From NCBI GenBank assembly GCA_946538475.1, contig CAMNGN010000012.1, positions 1-20,932 of the forward strand: a stretch of DNA of 20,932 nt. The letters run 5' to 3'. The translations under genes and the position numbers were made by a program. Below, one piece after another: positions 12,597-20,929 of the stretch (position 1 is its first letter; each line of letters opens with the position of its first letter). Below the pieces are notes generated by a model, which was not told the origin of the DNA, did not search any database, and saw only the letters and a list, made by a program, of their open reading frames with translations. Origin of the DNA: an uncultured Blautia sp. Its GTDB lineage: Bacteria > Bacillota > Clostridia > Lachnospirales > Lachnospiraceae.

Positions 12597-15503
12597 ATGG
12601 AAAATAACAAACTTGATCTGAATAAAGAGACACTGTCCCTGATCGAGGAGTTTGGACGATACGTACCCGGCGGACTTTTTATCTGCAAGTCAGACTCCAC
12701 AGAAGAAGTGATTTATGCAAATGAGGAAGTATGGAACATTTATGGATGCGACAGCTTTGAAGCCTTCAGACAGCTGACCGGATGCACATTCAAAGGCATG
12801 GTTCAGTCGATCGATTACGAACGGGTCATCGCATCGCTCGGGCAGCAGATAAGAGAAGGAAATTCCGGAAAAAGCAATGTGGTGTTCCGTGTCAACCGCA
12901 AAGACGGAGCAGTAAGATGGGTAGAAGCGTACGGACGCCGTGCACCGTCCCGAAGACATCACGTTGTATTTATCTCCGATATCACCGAAAAAAACAGCAA
13001 ACTGGTCGAAGAAGTAAAATCCGCCGCCCGGCTTGCCGACATGATGGGCTCTGCCTCATCCCTGCTCACGAATATGCCCGCCATGAGCTTCTCCAAAGAG
13101 ATGGGCACAGGCAAGTATCTGGCCTGCAATCAGGCATTTGCCGAATACGCAGGAAAATCCAGTCCCGAAGAAGTGGTAGGACTTACAGACCATGAAATCT
13201 TCGACAAAGAAACGGCCGACCACTTTGTGGAAGATGACCGGCGGGCGATCGAGATGGAAAACGCCTACGTCTTTTTTGAGGATGTGCCCGATGCCACAGG
13301 AACAGTCAAACGCAATCTGCAGACTACCAAGACAAAGTTTCTCGATCCCTTCGGGCGCCTCTGCGTCCTCGGACTATGTGTCGACGTGACGCAGCTGACC
13401 CGCATAAAAACGGCTGAAGCAGAAGCTAAAGCCAGGCAGCAGGAACTCGAAGAAAAAATAGCATTGCAGGAACAGCTGATCGCCAAAGATATACACCAAA
13501 AAGAACTGGACAGCATGATCACGGCGATGGCTTCCGACTACCGCAGCGTTTATTATATTGACCTGGATAAGGATAAGGCAGTGTGCTACCGCGCCGATCC
13601 GCGTGATCCCGACAGGGTGCAGGAAGGCACCATCTTCCCCTATTGTGAGACATTTGCAGAGTACGGGAAGAAATATGTCGATCCGGAATATCGGGAAGGT
13701 TTCCTTCACTTCATCGATCCACAAAATGTGAAAGACAGGCTGGATACCGAATCGATCATCGCTTTCCGATATCTGGCAAAGCGGGGAGGAAACGAATATT
13801 ACGAGATGCTGCGAATGGCCGGTGTGCGCCATCCGGGCGAGCGCGACGACAATACCGTCCACCGTGTGGGAGTCGGGTTTACCGTGATCGACGATGAGAT
13901 GCGTGACTCCATGGCAAAAAATCATGCTCTCGCGGAAGCGCTGGCTGCCGCACAGGAAGCAAGCAAGGCGAAAACGACGTTTCTTTCCAATATGAGCCAC
14001 GAGATCCGCACCCCCATGAATGCCATCATCGGCCTTGACAACATTGCGCTGGCCGACCCGACGATCTCGGACAGCACACGCGAATACCTGGAAAAAATAG
14101 GAACCTCCGCCCGTCATCTGCTGGGCATCATCAACGACATTCTCGATATGTCGCGGATCGAATCGGGCCGGATGGTCATCAAAAACGAAGAATTCTCCTT
14201 TGCCAAAGCGCTGGAGCATGTGAACACGATCATCGGCGGCCAGTGCAGAGACAAAGGGCTGATATACGAATGCAAGACGGACGAATCGGCCGACGGCTAC
14301 TATATCGGCGACGATATGAAACTCCGCCAGATCATGATCAACATCCTCGGAAACGCGGTGAAATTCACACCCGAAGGCGGACGAGTTACCTTCAGTATGG
14401 AGGAGACCGCCCGATTCGAGAATAAATCGACTCTGCGCCTGACCTTCAGCGATACCGGCATCGGGATGAGTAAGGAATTTCTTCCAAGACTGTTCGATTC
14501 CTTCACACAGGAAAACACCGGTGCCAACGTCAAATACGGCAGCACAGGCCTGGGCATGCCCATCACGAAAAGCCTGGTGGAACTGATGAACGGAACCATC
14601 GCGGTCGAGAGTGAAAAGGGTAGTGGTACCACTTTCATCGTCACGGTGACCCTGGGCATCGCGGATCACATGGCAGAGTACGAAGAGATCGGGATGCCCC
14701 AGCCGCACGAGATGTGCGTCCTGGTCATCGATGACGATCCCATAGCATGTGAACATGCCCAGCTGATTCTTGGTCAGGTGGGTGTAGTGTGCGAAAAAGC
14801 TCTCTCAGGGACTGAGGGAGTGGAGATGATCAAGCTCCGCTGTGCAAGACGAGAACCATACAATCTGATCCTCGTGGATCTTCGGATGCCCGGGATGGAC
14901 GGCGTCGAAACGACACGGCAGATACGCGCTGTGGCAGGGTATGAAACACCGGTCGTGATCCTCACTTCGTACAGCTGGGAAGATGTGGCGGATGAGGCGA
15001 GAGAAGCGGGTGTCGATTCCTTCGTTGCCAAACCTCTTTTCGCAGGCAATGTGATGGATGAATTCCGCCTGGCATTCAAGAAGAAAAATGCCCGGCTGGT
15101 TCGTGAGACGGTAGATCTTGCCGGAAAACGTATCCTGCTGGCCGAGGACATGGAAGTGAACGCTGAGATCATGATGATGGTGCTTTCCATGCGGGATATG
15201 CAGGTGGAACATGCCGAAAACGGCCGCCTGGCGGTGGAGATGTTCAAGGAACACGAGCCGTATTATTTCGACGCTGTTCTGATGGACATGCGAATGCCCG
15301 AGATGGACGGCCTGGAAGCTGCCATCCTTATCCGCGGCTCCGGAAGGCCCGACGCAAAATCGATTCCTATCATCGCGCTCACGGCCAACGCCTTCGATGA
15401 GGATGTACATCACAGTATGCAGGCCGGGATGAACGCGCATCTCAGCAAACCCGTGGAACCCGAGACCCTGTTTATGACGCTGGAGGGGCTGATACGCAGG
15501 TGA
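12597..15503 (+). CDS. Soluble hybrid sensor histidine kinase with two receiver domains
   Basis: 968 residues with no membrane segment, so it probably senses cytoplasmic signals. Order: PAS (about 15-132), a second PAS (about 145-272), a coiled coil (about 275-305), a third PAS-like region (about 306-440), HisKA with phospho-acceptor His468 in SNMSHEIRTPMNA, HATPase with the N box INILGNAVKFTPEGG, DTGIGM and GSTGLGM. Two receivers follow: REC1 with Asp761 in LVDLRMPGMDG and REC2 with Asp897 in LMDMRMPEMDG. All key residues are present. There is no output or Hpt domain, so phosphate must leave to a partner not in the window. The ATG at 12597 has only a weak AGAAGGA about 14 bases upstream. The 94-base gap before it holds a weak hairpin (12531-12551) without a U-tract. 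Confidence 0.93.
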   Translation: MENNKLDLNKETLSLIEEFGRYVPGGLFICKSDSTEEVIYANEEVWNIYGCDSFEAFRQLTGCTFKGMVQSIDYERVIASLGQQIREGNSGKSNVVFRVNRKDGAVRWVEAYGRRAPSRRHHVVFISDITEKNSKLVEEVKSAARLADMMGSASSLLTNMPAMSFSKEMGTGKYLACNQAFAEYAGKSSPEEVVGLTDHEIFDKETADHFVEDDRRAIEMENAYVFFEDVPDATGTVKRNLQTTKTKFLDPFGRLCVLGLCVDVTQLTRIKTAEAEAKARQQELEEKIALQEQLIAKDIHQKELDSMITAMASDYRSVYYIDLDKDKAVCYRADPRDPDRVQEGTIFPYCETFAEYGKKYVDPEYREGFLHFIDPQNVKDRLDTESIIAFRYLAKRGGNEYYEMLRMAGVRHPGERDDNTVHRVGVGFTVIDDEMRDSMAKNHALAEALAAAQEASKAKTTFLSNMSHEIRTPMNAIIGLDNIALADPTISDSTREYLEKIGTSARHLLGIINDILDMSRIESGRMVIKNEEFSFAKALEHVNTIIGGQCRDKGLIYECKTDESADGYYIGDDMKLRQIMINILGNAVKFTPEGGRVTFSMEETARFENKSTLRLTFSDTGIGMSKEFLPRLFDSFTQENTGANVKYGSTGLGMPITKSLVELMNGTIAVESEKGSGTTFIVTVTLGIADHMAEYEEIGMPQPHEMCVLVIDDDPIACEHAQLILGQVGVVCEKALSGTEGVEMIKLRCARREPYNLILVDLRMPGMDGVETTRQIRAVAGYETPVVILTSYSWEDVADEAREAGVDSFVAKPLFAGNVMDEFRLAFKKKNARLVRETVDLAGKRILLAEDMEVNAEIMMMVLSMRDMQVEHAENGRLAVEMFKEHEPYYFDAVLMDMRMPEMDGLEAAILIRGSGRPDAKSIPIIALTANAFDEDVHHSMQAGMNAHLSKPVEPETLFMTLEGLIRR

Positions 15504-15619
15504 GGGAAAGACAGGGGGGAAAGACAGGGGACGGTCCTTTTGTGTTCGAAACATACAGTATCACTTTTAGGTACTGTTGTAAGCTTCGAACACAAAAGGA
15601 CCGTCCCCGTGTGTTTTCC
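15504..15619. repeat. Palindromic element with GGGGACGG core and duplicated head (REP-like family, copy C)
   Basis: Perfect 24-base inverted arms (15527-15550 and 15585-15608), starting with the core GGGGACGGTCC and containing TTTTGTGTTCGAA. The centre adds ACAGTA (15555-15560) pairing with TACTGT (15572-15577). Before the left arm a 13-base unit GGGAAAGACAGGG is tandemly duplicated (15504-15516 and 15517-15529), right after the kinase stop. The right arm continues into GTGTGTTTTCC, the same tail as copy B. It lies between the converging kinase and DUF4867 genes and probably ends transcription of the kinase gene. Confidence 0.8.
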
Positions 15620-15645
15620 TCGCAAAGGAGCTCGAGCCTCTCTCG

Positions 15646-16272
15646 TCAAGCAATATCTATATTTTCCCCTGTAAGCCCCACATAAGCCCCATTTTTTGCC
15701 TCCGCAGCCTCCGGATGCGCGATCAGCCATTTATTCCTCGCGGTGAGCATCTTATCCTCATCGTTTTTCGGATTCGCGATCGTATAATCCGTATTAGTAC
15801 CACGCGGCAGACATACCGCAACGCGGAACCCTTTTTCGGCATCCACATGACACGGTGCATAGTGAAGTGTTGTGGCGTAAACCTCAACCACGATGTTTGC
15901 CGGTACCTTAAAAGCTTTTACCTTTGCAGTATCAAGCTTGCCGTCCACGATGTCATCGATCTTGGCAAGAAGGAGAACAAACTCGGATGTTCCTATGTTG
16001 AGCTCGCTGTCGCGGTGATACTCAAGGCAGTTAAGCCTGGTGTTGTGTCCCCAGCACATACCGAGTTCCATGGGCATGCCGCCAAAAGCGTTGTCCTGCA
16101 GCTCGTTGAAGATAGCTGTCTTTTCAAGAGTATCGATATACGGTGCATAGTCAGTGCCTGATTCGGGGAGTGCGATGGTCTCCATGGCAGCTGTCAGTTC
16201 CGCGGTGTCGTAGCCTTCCAGCACTTTGCCGTAGGCTTTGAATTCTTCGTCATAAACAGAATAAAATTTCAT
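15646..16272 (-). CDS. DUF4867 family protein
   Basis: 208 residues with no signal peptide or membrane helix. The sequence matches what I recall of the DUF4867 family: FYSVYDEEFKAYGKVL at the start, FGGMPMELGMCWGHNT, LNCLEYHRDSELNIGTSEFV and EVYATTLHYAPCHV. The conserved His/Glu/Cys residues (GHNT, EYHRDSE, HYAPCH) suggest a cupin-like metal-binding fold. The biochemical activity is not established; members often occur near sugar-metabolism genes in Firmicutes, but this one stands alone. The ATG at 16272 has GGAGGTG six bases upstream. It is divergent from thrS with overlapping promoters. Confidence 0.78.
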   Translation of the reverse strand: MKFYSVYDEEFKAYGKVLEGYDTAELTAAMETIALPESGTDYAPYIDTLEKTAIFNELQDNAFGGMPMELGMCWGHNTRLNCLEYHRDSELNIGTSEFVLLLAKIDDIVDGKLDTAKVKAFKVPANIVVEVYATTLHYAPCHVDAEKGFRVAVCLPRGTNTDYTIANPKNDEDKMLTARNKWLIAHPEAAEAKNGAYVGLTGENIDIA

Positions 16273-16296
16273 GTTTCACCTCCGTGGTTGTTGTGC

Positions 16297-16312
16297 TATA
16301 ATGTGTTATAAT
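16297..16312 (+). promoter_or_regulatory. Two overlapping extended -10 elements for thrS
   Basis: TGC-TATAAT (hexamer 16297-16302) and TGT-TATAAT (hexamer 16307-16312) occur in a row, each a perfect extended -10. No strong -35 is visible. Transcripts would have a leader of about 80-90 bases, too short for a T-box, and no T-box motif is present. These sites abut the start region of the divergent DUF4867 transcript. Confidence 0.55.
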
Positions 16313-16314
16313 TT

Positions 16315-16343
16315 ATTTTAAATCTATGGGAATGACTTGTAAA
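16315..16343 (-). promoter_or_regulatory. Promoter of the DUF4867 gene
   Basis: On the minus strand TTTACA (16338-16343), a 17-base spacer and TAAAAT (16315-16320), each five of six to consensus. Transcription would start near 16308, about 36 bases before the ATG at 16272. Confidence 0.6.
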
Positions 16344-16399
16344 GTCCTAACCCCGGATAAAATAATACTAACAAAATAACAAACCAATGGAGAGAACAA

Positions 16400-18193
16400 A
16401 TGAAAGCTTTATTCAACGACGGACATGCAGCCGATTGCCCGAAGGAACTGGAGAACGAGGTCCTCAGACATTCCACTGCACACATCATGGCACAGGCGGT
16501 TAAGCGGCTTTATCCCGACGCACATTTTGCGTATGGTCCGGCAACCGAAAACGGATTCTATTATGACATCGACCTGGGCGACAGAACCCTCGGCGATGAA
16601 GATCTTCGAGCCATCGAGGCAGAGATGAAAAAGATCACCAAAGAGAATCTTCCTTTTAAGGTGTATTCTCTTCCGCGCGAGGAGGCAGTTGCCCTCATGG
16701 AGGAGCGCGGTGAAAAGTACAAAGTAGAGCATATCGCAGACCTTGACGAGGACGCGGTGATCACTTTCTATCAGCAGGGCGAGTACATTGACATGTGCCG
16801 CGGACCGCACATCACCTACACCAAGGCCGTCAAGGCTTTCAAGCTGACCACCATTTCCGGCGCTTACTGGAAAAACAACAGCGCAAACAAGATGCTCACC
16901 CGTCTGAACGGTGTAGCTTTCTTCTCGAACGATGAGCTGGCAGAGTATGAGCGCCGCGTCGAAGAAGCCAAAGCGCGCGACCACCGCCGCATCGGCAAAC
17001 AGATGAGACTGTTCATGACCGACGATCTGGTTGGCAAGGGACTGCCGATGTTCCTTCCGAAGGGATATATCATCTGGCAGCAGCTGGAAGACTATATCAA
17101 AGATAAAGAGCGTATGCTGGGTTATCAGCACGTCATGACTCCCTGCGTGGGAACTGTCAATCTGTACAAGACCAGCGGTCACTGGGATCACTATCGCGAG
17201 AACATGTTCCCGGTCATGGAGCTCGAGGACGAGCAGTTTGTTCTTCGTCCCATGAACTGCCCGCATCATATGATGATCTATGCAAGCCAGCTGCACTCCT
17301 ACCGTGATCTGCCGATCCGTATCGGTGAAGTAGCGCACGATTTCCGCTATGAGCCCAGCGGAACCCTGAAGGGAATTGAGAGAGCCCGTCACTTCTGCCA
17401 GAATGACGCGCATCTTTTTGTGACACCCGAGCAGATCAAGTCCGAGGTTTCGGCTGTCTGCGACCTGATCTTTGAGGTTTATCGTGATTTCAATATCACC
17501 GATTATCGCTGCGTGCTTTCGCTCCGCGATCCCGAGGATAAGGTGAAGTATCATCCGGACGACGAGATGTGGAACCATGCAGAGCAGGCGCTCCGCGAGG
17601 TGCTTACCGAGCTTGGCATCGAGTTCACCGAGGAGATCGGCGAAGCTGCTTTCTACGGCCCGAAGCTCGACGTCAATGTACAGCCTGCAGTGGGCGCTGA
17701 GTATACGCTGTCCACCTGCCAGCTTGACTTCTGTCTGCCGGCCAAGTTTGATCTGAAGTATACCGATAAAGACGGCTCCGAGAAGACACCGGTGGTTCTG
17801 CACAGGGCAATTCTGGGCAGCCTCGACCGCTTCATGGCTTATCTGACCGAGGAGACCAAGGGTGCGTTCCCGGTATGGCTTGCTCCGGTTCAGGTTAAGG
17901 TAATTCCGGTTTCCGAGAAGAGTCTGGATTACGCCGAGAAGATCTATGAGACACTGAGACAGGAGAGATTCCGCGTAGAGCTGGATGACCGTAACGAGAA
18001 GGTCGGCTATAAGATCCGTGCGGCACGCCAGGATGACAAGGTTCCGTACATGATCATCGTGGGTGAGAAAGAAGCTGCCGAAGGTACCATTTCGGTGCGT
18101 GACAGAGCAACCGATCAGACGACCGGAAGCACTCTGGAAGAGTTTGTAGAGAAGCTGCGTGGGGAGATAAGCAATCGTTCCCGGAAAGAATAA
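16400..18193 (+). CDS. thrS: Threonine--tRNA ligase lacking the TGS domain
   Basis: 597 residues; it charges tRNA-Thr and edits mischarged Ser. E. coli ThrRS has about 640 residues with an N-terminal TGS domain, absent here: the protein starts almost at the editing domain. The editing site is intact (His24 and His28 in HSTAH, Cys133 and His137 in CRGPH). The class II core has GHWDHYRENMF, motif 2 FRYEPSGTLKGIERARHF, and zinc ligands Cys287 (MNCPHH), His338 (NDAHLF) and His468 (VVLHRAILGS). The anticodon-binding domain spans about 495-590. Motif 2 differs from the usual RNEPSG...RVRGFTQDDAH. The ATG at 16400 has GGAGAG about six bases upstream. The gene is monocistronic and ends in a strong hairpin. 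Confidence 0.95.
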   Translation: MKALFNDGHAADCPKELENEVLRHSTAHIMAQAVKRLYPDAHFAYGPATENGFYYDIDLGDRTLGDEDLRAIEAEMKKITKENLPFKVYSLPREEAVALMEERGEKYKVEHIADLDEDAVITFYQQGEYIDMCRGPHITYTKAVKAFKLTTISGAYWKNNSANKMLTRLNGVAFFSNDELAEYERRVEEAKARDHRRIGKQMRLFMTDDLVGKGLPMFLPKGYIIWQQLEDYIKDKERMLGYQHVMTPCVGTVNLYKTSGHWDHYRENMFPVMELEDEQFVLRPMNCPHHMMIYASQLHSYRDLPIRIGEVAHDFRYEPSGTLKGIERARHFCQNDAHLFVTPEQIKSEVSAVCDLIFEVYRDFNITDYRCVLSLRDPEDKVKYHPDDEMWNHAEQALREVLTELGIEFTEEIGEAAFYGPKLDVNVQPAVGAEYTLSTCQLDFCLPAKFDLKYTDKDGSEKTPVVLHRAILGSLDRFMAYLTEETKGAFPVWLAPVQVKVIPVSEKSLDYAEKIYETLRQERFRVELDDRNEKVGYKIRAARQDDKVPYMIIVGEKEAAEGTISVRDRATDQTTGSTLEEFVEKLRGEISNRSRKE

Positions 18194-18197
18194 TAAT

Positions 18198-18237
18198 AAT
18201 GGTGTCAGGCACCGTGAACTCGGTGCCTGACACCATT
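18198..18237. terminator. Bidirectional terminator hairpin with GGTGTCAGGCACC core
   Basis: A perfect 17-bp stem (18198-18214 with 18221-18237) around the loop TGAACT, between the converging thrS (stop 18193) and carboxylesterase (stop 18243) genes. A-rich sequence on the left and T-rich sequence on the right give U-tracts in both directions. The core differs from the GGGGACGG family, but a GGTGTCAGGCACC palindrome is, as I recall, also a dispersed repeat in Firmicutes. Confidence 0.8.
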
Positions 18238-18242
18238 TACTT

Positions 18243-19727
18243 TTATTTCTCGTAGAAGTCCAGATCCCCCCACGCCTCCATCAGCGCAGTGCGGTCCAAC
18301 TGCTCGGTGCGGGTTTCGCGGTCGTAGATGCGGATGGGGGAGTTGGCCCCTTCAAAGCGCGGCCAGTCGGGATTCGGCTCGCCGGTCTTGATGAAGGAGA
18401 TCCAGTCGCCGTGTGTCTGGCGCACCATCTCTTCAAAGACCTCATCCGGCTCTCCGTCATAGACGAAGCCGGCGAACGGATGATTCCTCACCGCAAACAC
18501 AGACGGCAGCTCGATCGCATGCGAAGCCAGCCAGCCGGAGTCCTTGCAGTTTTTGGTCACCAGATCGAAACGATACATCCACACATCAGGTGTATGCTTT
18601 TTCTGGTACTCGGCAACCTTTATCGAGGGCATCTCAAAGGCGTAATCCGTGGAAAAGCGGATGAAAGGATCGCCTTCTACGGTGCTTGTCTGCGGATGAT
18701 AATAGTTGATGATCTGCGGAAGAGCATCGCCATGTCCGTTCTTTTCAAGCATTTCTGTGATCATTGTCCAGTTGTTGGGGAAGCCTGTGTTCTCGGGATG
18801 TACGAACATGGTACCTTCGTGCTTGTTGGTCCCGATGATGACACGCACGCCCTCTGCGCTGCCGTTTCTGATGGCATCCAGCGGACGCACCGGCATCAGA
18901 TCATCCTGTACCGGCCCCGGAAGGAACATGCCCGGATTCTTATACTGATGCTTTGCGGTAACATACTCATGTCCGATGAGTAACAGCCTGGGATCTTCTT
19001 TCAGAAGCTTCGGAAGGTCTTTCTCTGTCCAGTGCATTCCCTCCAGAAACAGATCGATATTCTCCCTTGCCGTCTCGTGGGTCATCATGCAGTTGGGAAG
19101 CCCGCTCTCGATGATCGCCTGGCTGAAGGTTCCTTTGACACCCGGGCAGGCCAGCATGTTTACGACAGAAGCGCCGCCTGCGGATTCGCCGCCGATCGTG
19201 ATGCGGTCGGGGTCACCGCCGAAGGCTTCGATATTGTCGTGGATCCAGTTGAGCGCAAGGATCTGGTCGGACAGACCGCAGTTGCTGTCCATCTCTTCAC
19301 ATCCCGGATAAGTGGTAAAATCATAAAATCCCATCAGGTTTGTGCGATAGTTGAAAGAAGCGAAAATGACGCCGTCCTTCACGAAAGCTTCACCGCGGTA
19401 CATCTCGTCGGAGGAGTATCCGGTGTTGTAGCCGCCGCCGTAGATCCAGAGGAAAACCGGCAGGTGATCGGCTCCGGGAGGTGTCAGGATATTCAGCGTA
19501 AGGCAGTCCTCGTCGCCCATCACCATACCCTGGTTGTACTGTATCGGTGCGTTTCCGTATTCTTTCGCGTCAAATATTCCTTCCCAGGGTGTCTTCGGCA
19601 CAGCTCTTTTCAGACGAAGCGGCCCCACCGGGGCTTCGGCGTAAGGGATGCCCAGATACTTGATCATTCCATCTTCTTCAAATCCTCTGATTTTTCCAAG
19701 GCTTGTGGTTGCGATGTAATCTGCCAT
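18243..19727 (-). CDS. Type-B carboxylesterase / lipase family protein
   Basis: 494 residues, the normal length for the bacterial carboxylesterase type-B (alpha/beta hydrolase) family. N-terminal YLGIPYAEAPVGPLRLK and EDCLTLNI are family hallmarks. The catalytic triad is Ser182 in GGESAGG, Glu304 in GTNKHEGTMF and His403 in ASHAIELPSVF. The oxyanion-hole motif usually written HGGG reads YGGGY (about 96-100). There is no signal peptide, so it is cytoplasmic and would act on imported esters. The ATG at 19727 has a GGAGG site upstream (AAGGAGG followed by an A-rich spacer). The glycoside hydrolase gene lies 44 bases upstream on the same strand, so the two are probably cotranscribed and may act on one acylated glycan (inference). 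Confidence 0.9.
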   Translation of the reverse strand: MADYIATTSLGKIRGFEEDGMIKYLGIPYAEAPVGPLRLKRAVPKTPWEGIFDAKEYGNAPIQYNQGMVMGDEDCLTLNILTPPGADHLPVFLWIYGGGYNTGYSSDEMYRGEAFVKDGVIFASFNYRTNLMGFYDFTTYPGCEEMDSNCGLSDQILALNWIHDNIEAFGGDPDRITIGGESAGGASVVNMLACPGVKGTFSQAIIESGLPNCMMTHETARENIDLFLEGMHWTEKDLPKLLKEDPRLLLIGHEYVTAKHQYKNPGMFLPGPVQDDLMPVRPLDAIRNGSAEGVRVIIGTNKHEGTMFVHPENTGFPNNWTMITEMLEKNGHGDALPQIINYYHPQTSTVEGDPFIRFSTDYAFEMPSIKVAEYQKKHTPDVWMYRFDLVTKNCKDSGWLASHAIELPSVFAVRNHPFAGFVYDGEPDEVFEEMVRQTHGDWISFIKTGEPNPDWPRFEGANSPIRIYDRETRTEQLDRTALMEAWGDLDFYEK

Positions 19728-19771
19728 TTTCTTTTCCTCCTTGTAAATATGTGGGGACGTATCTCAATAAC

Positions 19772-20929
19772 TCATTTTCCTGTCATTTCCCGTATCACTT
19801 TAGCTCTTTCACGCGGTTTGCATCCGTCTTCGGGATCGGTGAAGAGGCCGAAGTAGACTTCAGTCAGCCCCCCGATCTGATTCTCCTCAATCCCTGCCCT
19901 TTTCAGCATGGCGTTCTCGTTCAGAAGGCGGAAGTTGTGCAGGGTGCGCACATATGGCAGCTCAGATGCGATCTCGAGCAGCCTGCGGTTGAAGCCCGCG
20001 TATTTTTTCTCGAGTTCTTTATCGCCCAGATCGGTAAAACCGGTCTCGGTCAGGATCACCTGCTTATCTCCGTCACCGTATTTTTTCATTACGCGATACG
20101 CGGAATCGTTGAAGCTTCGCCACAGACTGTCGGGCTCGTCCACGTTCAGGAAGAGGTCCGCGTCGCTCTCCACTTCACGGTTGGTAAATACGTAGGGGTG
20201 CCAGGCGACGATGTCGAAATAATCGTCAGTGTCCGTCGACGGAAACTCTCCGGATTTTATTCTTTTATATACCTTATCGAGCGTCCAGGCTACGCCGTAC
20301 ATCACCGGCAGAAAGTCGGGCATGTCGCCGCCGAGCCCCGGTGTGGACAGCGCAGGAGAGAAGGAGGCAACCTTTGCTCCGGTTCCCGCACGCCTTATAC
20401 CTTTAGCTGAATAGTACATCATGTCTACTGCGATGTCCATCTTCTCATCAGCAGTGAAAGGCCTGCTCATATCGGAATCGAGGAATCCGTCCGGGTGAAG
20501 AAAAGCGTTCAGGTTCCACTCGTTGCCGACCTCCCAGATCGCTACCTGAGGGAAAGTCTTTGCCATCGTGTACCAGGATTCTTCGAGCATCTCCAAAGCC
20601 TGCATATACAGACTTCCTTCTGTCAGATCCCTTGCGGGCATCGCGTGCCCTTTTTTCTGAAGACATCCCTCGGGCAGAAACCACTCGTGGCTCATGCCGG
20701 TGACCTCGATGTCCAGCTCACGTGCCCGGTCGAGGAGACGTGTGTGGGCTTCGACTTCTTTTTGATTCGGTGTCCGGGGATCTTCGAGGATCTCCGTGAT
20801 GTGCATCCAGTTACGAAACGCATTGCACCCCAGATACTTAACCAGATCCAGGTATGCCGGCGCATCGATCCCCTGATCGTGCTGCCTTTGAATGAGCGGT
20901 TCTCCGACTCCAAAAAAACGCTTGTCCAT
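19772..20929 (-). CDS. Clan GH-A-like glycoside hydrolase, family not assigned (5' end uncertain)
   Basis: 385 residues from the ATG at 20929, three bases from the window edge, so the real start may lie outside. The protein has (beta/alpha)8 clan GH-A features: the beta-2 arginine in CNAFRNWMH, the acid/base Asn-Glu in WEVGNEWNLN (Glu137), WHPY (243-246), and a nucleophile candidate Glu295 in VILTETGFTD. The spacing between the two glutamates (about 158) fits this clan. The exact family (GH5, GH39 or other) and substrate cannot be given. No signal peptide is visible in this part, so it may be a cytoplasmic enzyme acting on oligosaccharides. The carboxylesterase follows 44 bases downstream. 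Confidence 0.75.
   Translation of the reverse strand: MDKRFFGVGEPLIQRQHDQGIDAPAYLDLVKYLGCNAFRNWMHITEILEDPRTPNQKEVEAHTRLLDRARELDIEVTGMSHEWFLPEGCLQKKGHAMPARDLTEGSLYMQALEMLEESWYTMAKTFPQVAIWEVGNEWNLNAFLHPDGFLDSDMSRPFTADEKMDIAVDMMYYSAKGIRRAGTGAKVASFSPALSTPGLGGDMPDFLPVMYGVAWTLDKVYKRIKSGEFPSTDTDDYFDIVAWHPYVFTNREVESDADLFLNVDEPDSLWRSFNDSAYRVMKKYGDGDKQVILTETGFTDLGDKELEKKYAGFNRRLLEIASELPYVRTLHNFRLLNENAMLKRAGIEENQIGGLTEVYFGLFTDPEDGCKPRERAKVIREMTGK

Noticed and set aside
16313..16399. T-box or other riboswitch upstream of thrS
   Set aside because: The leader is only about 85 bases, has no specifier stem, T-box sequence or terminator/antiterminator pair.
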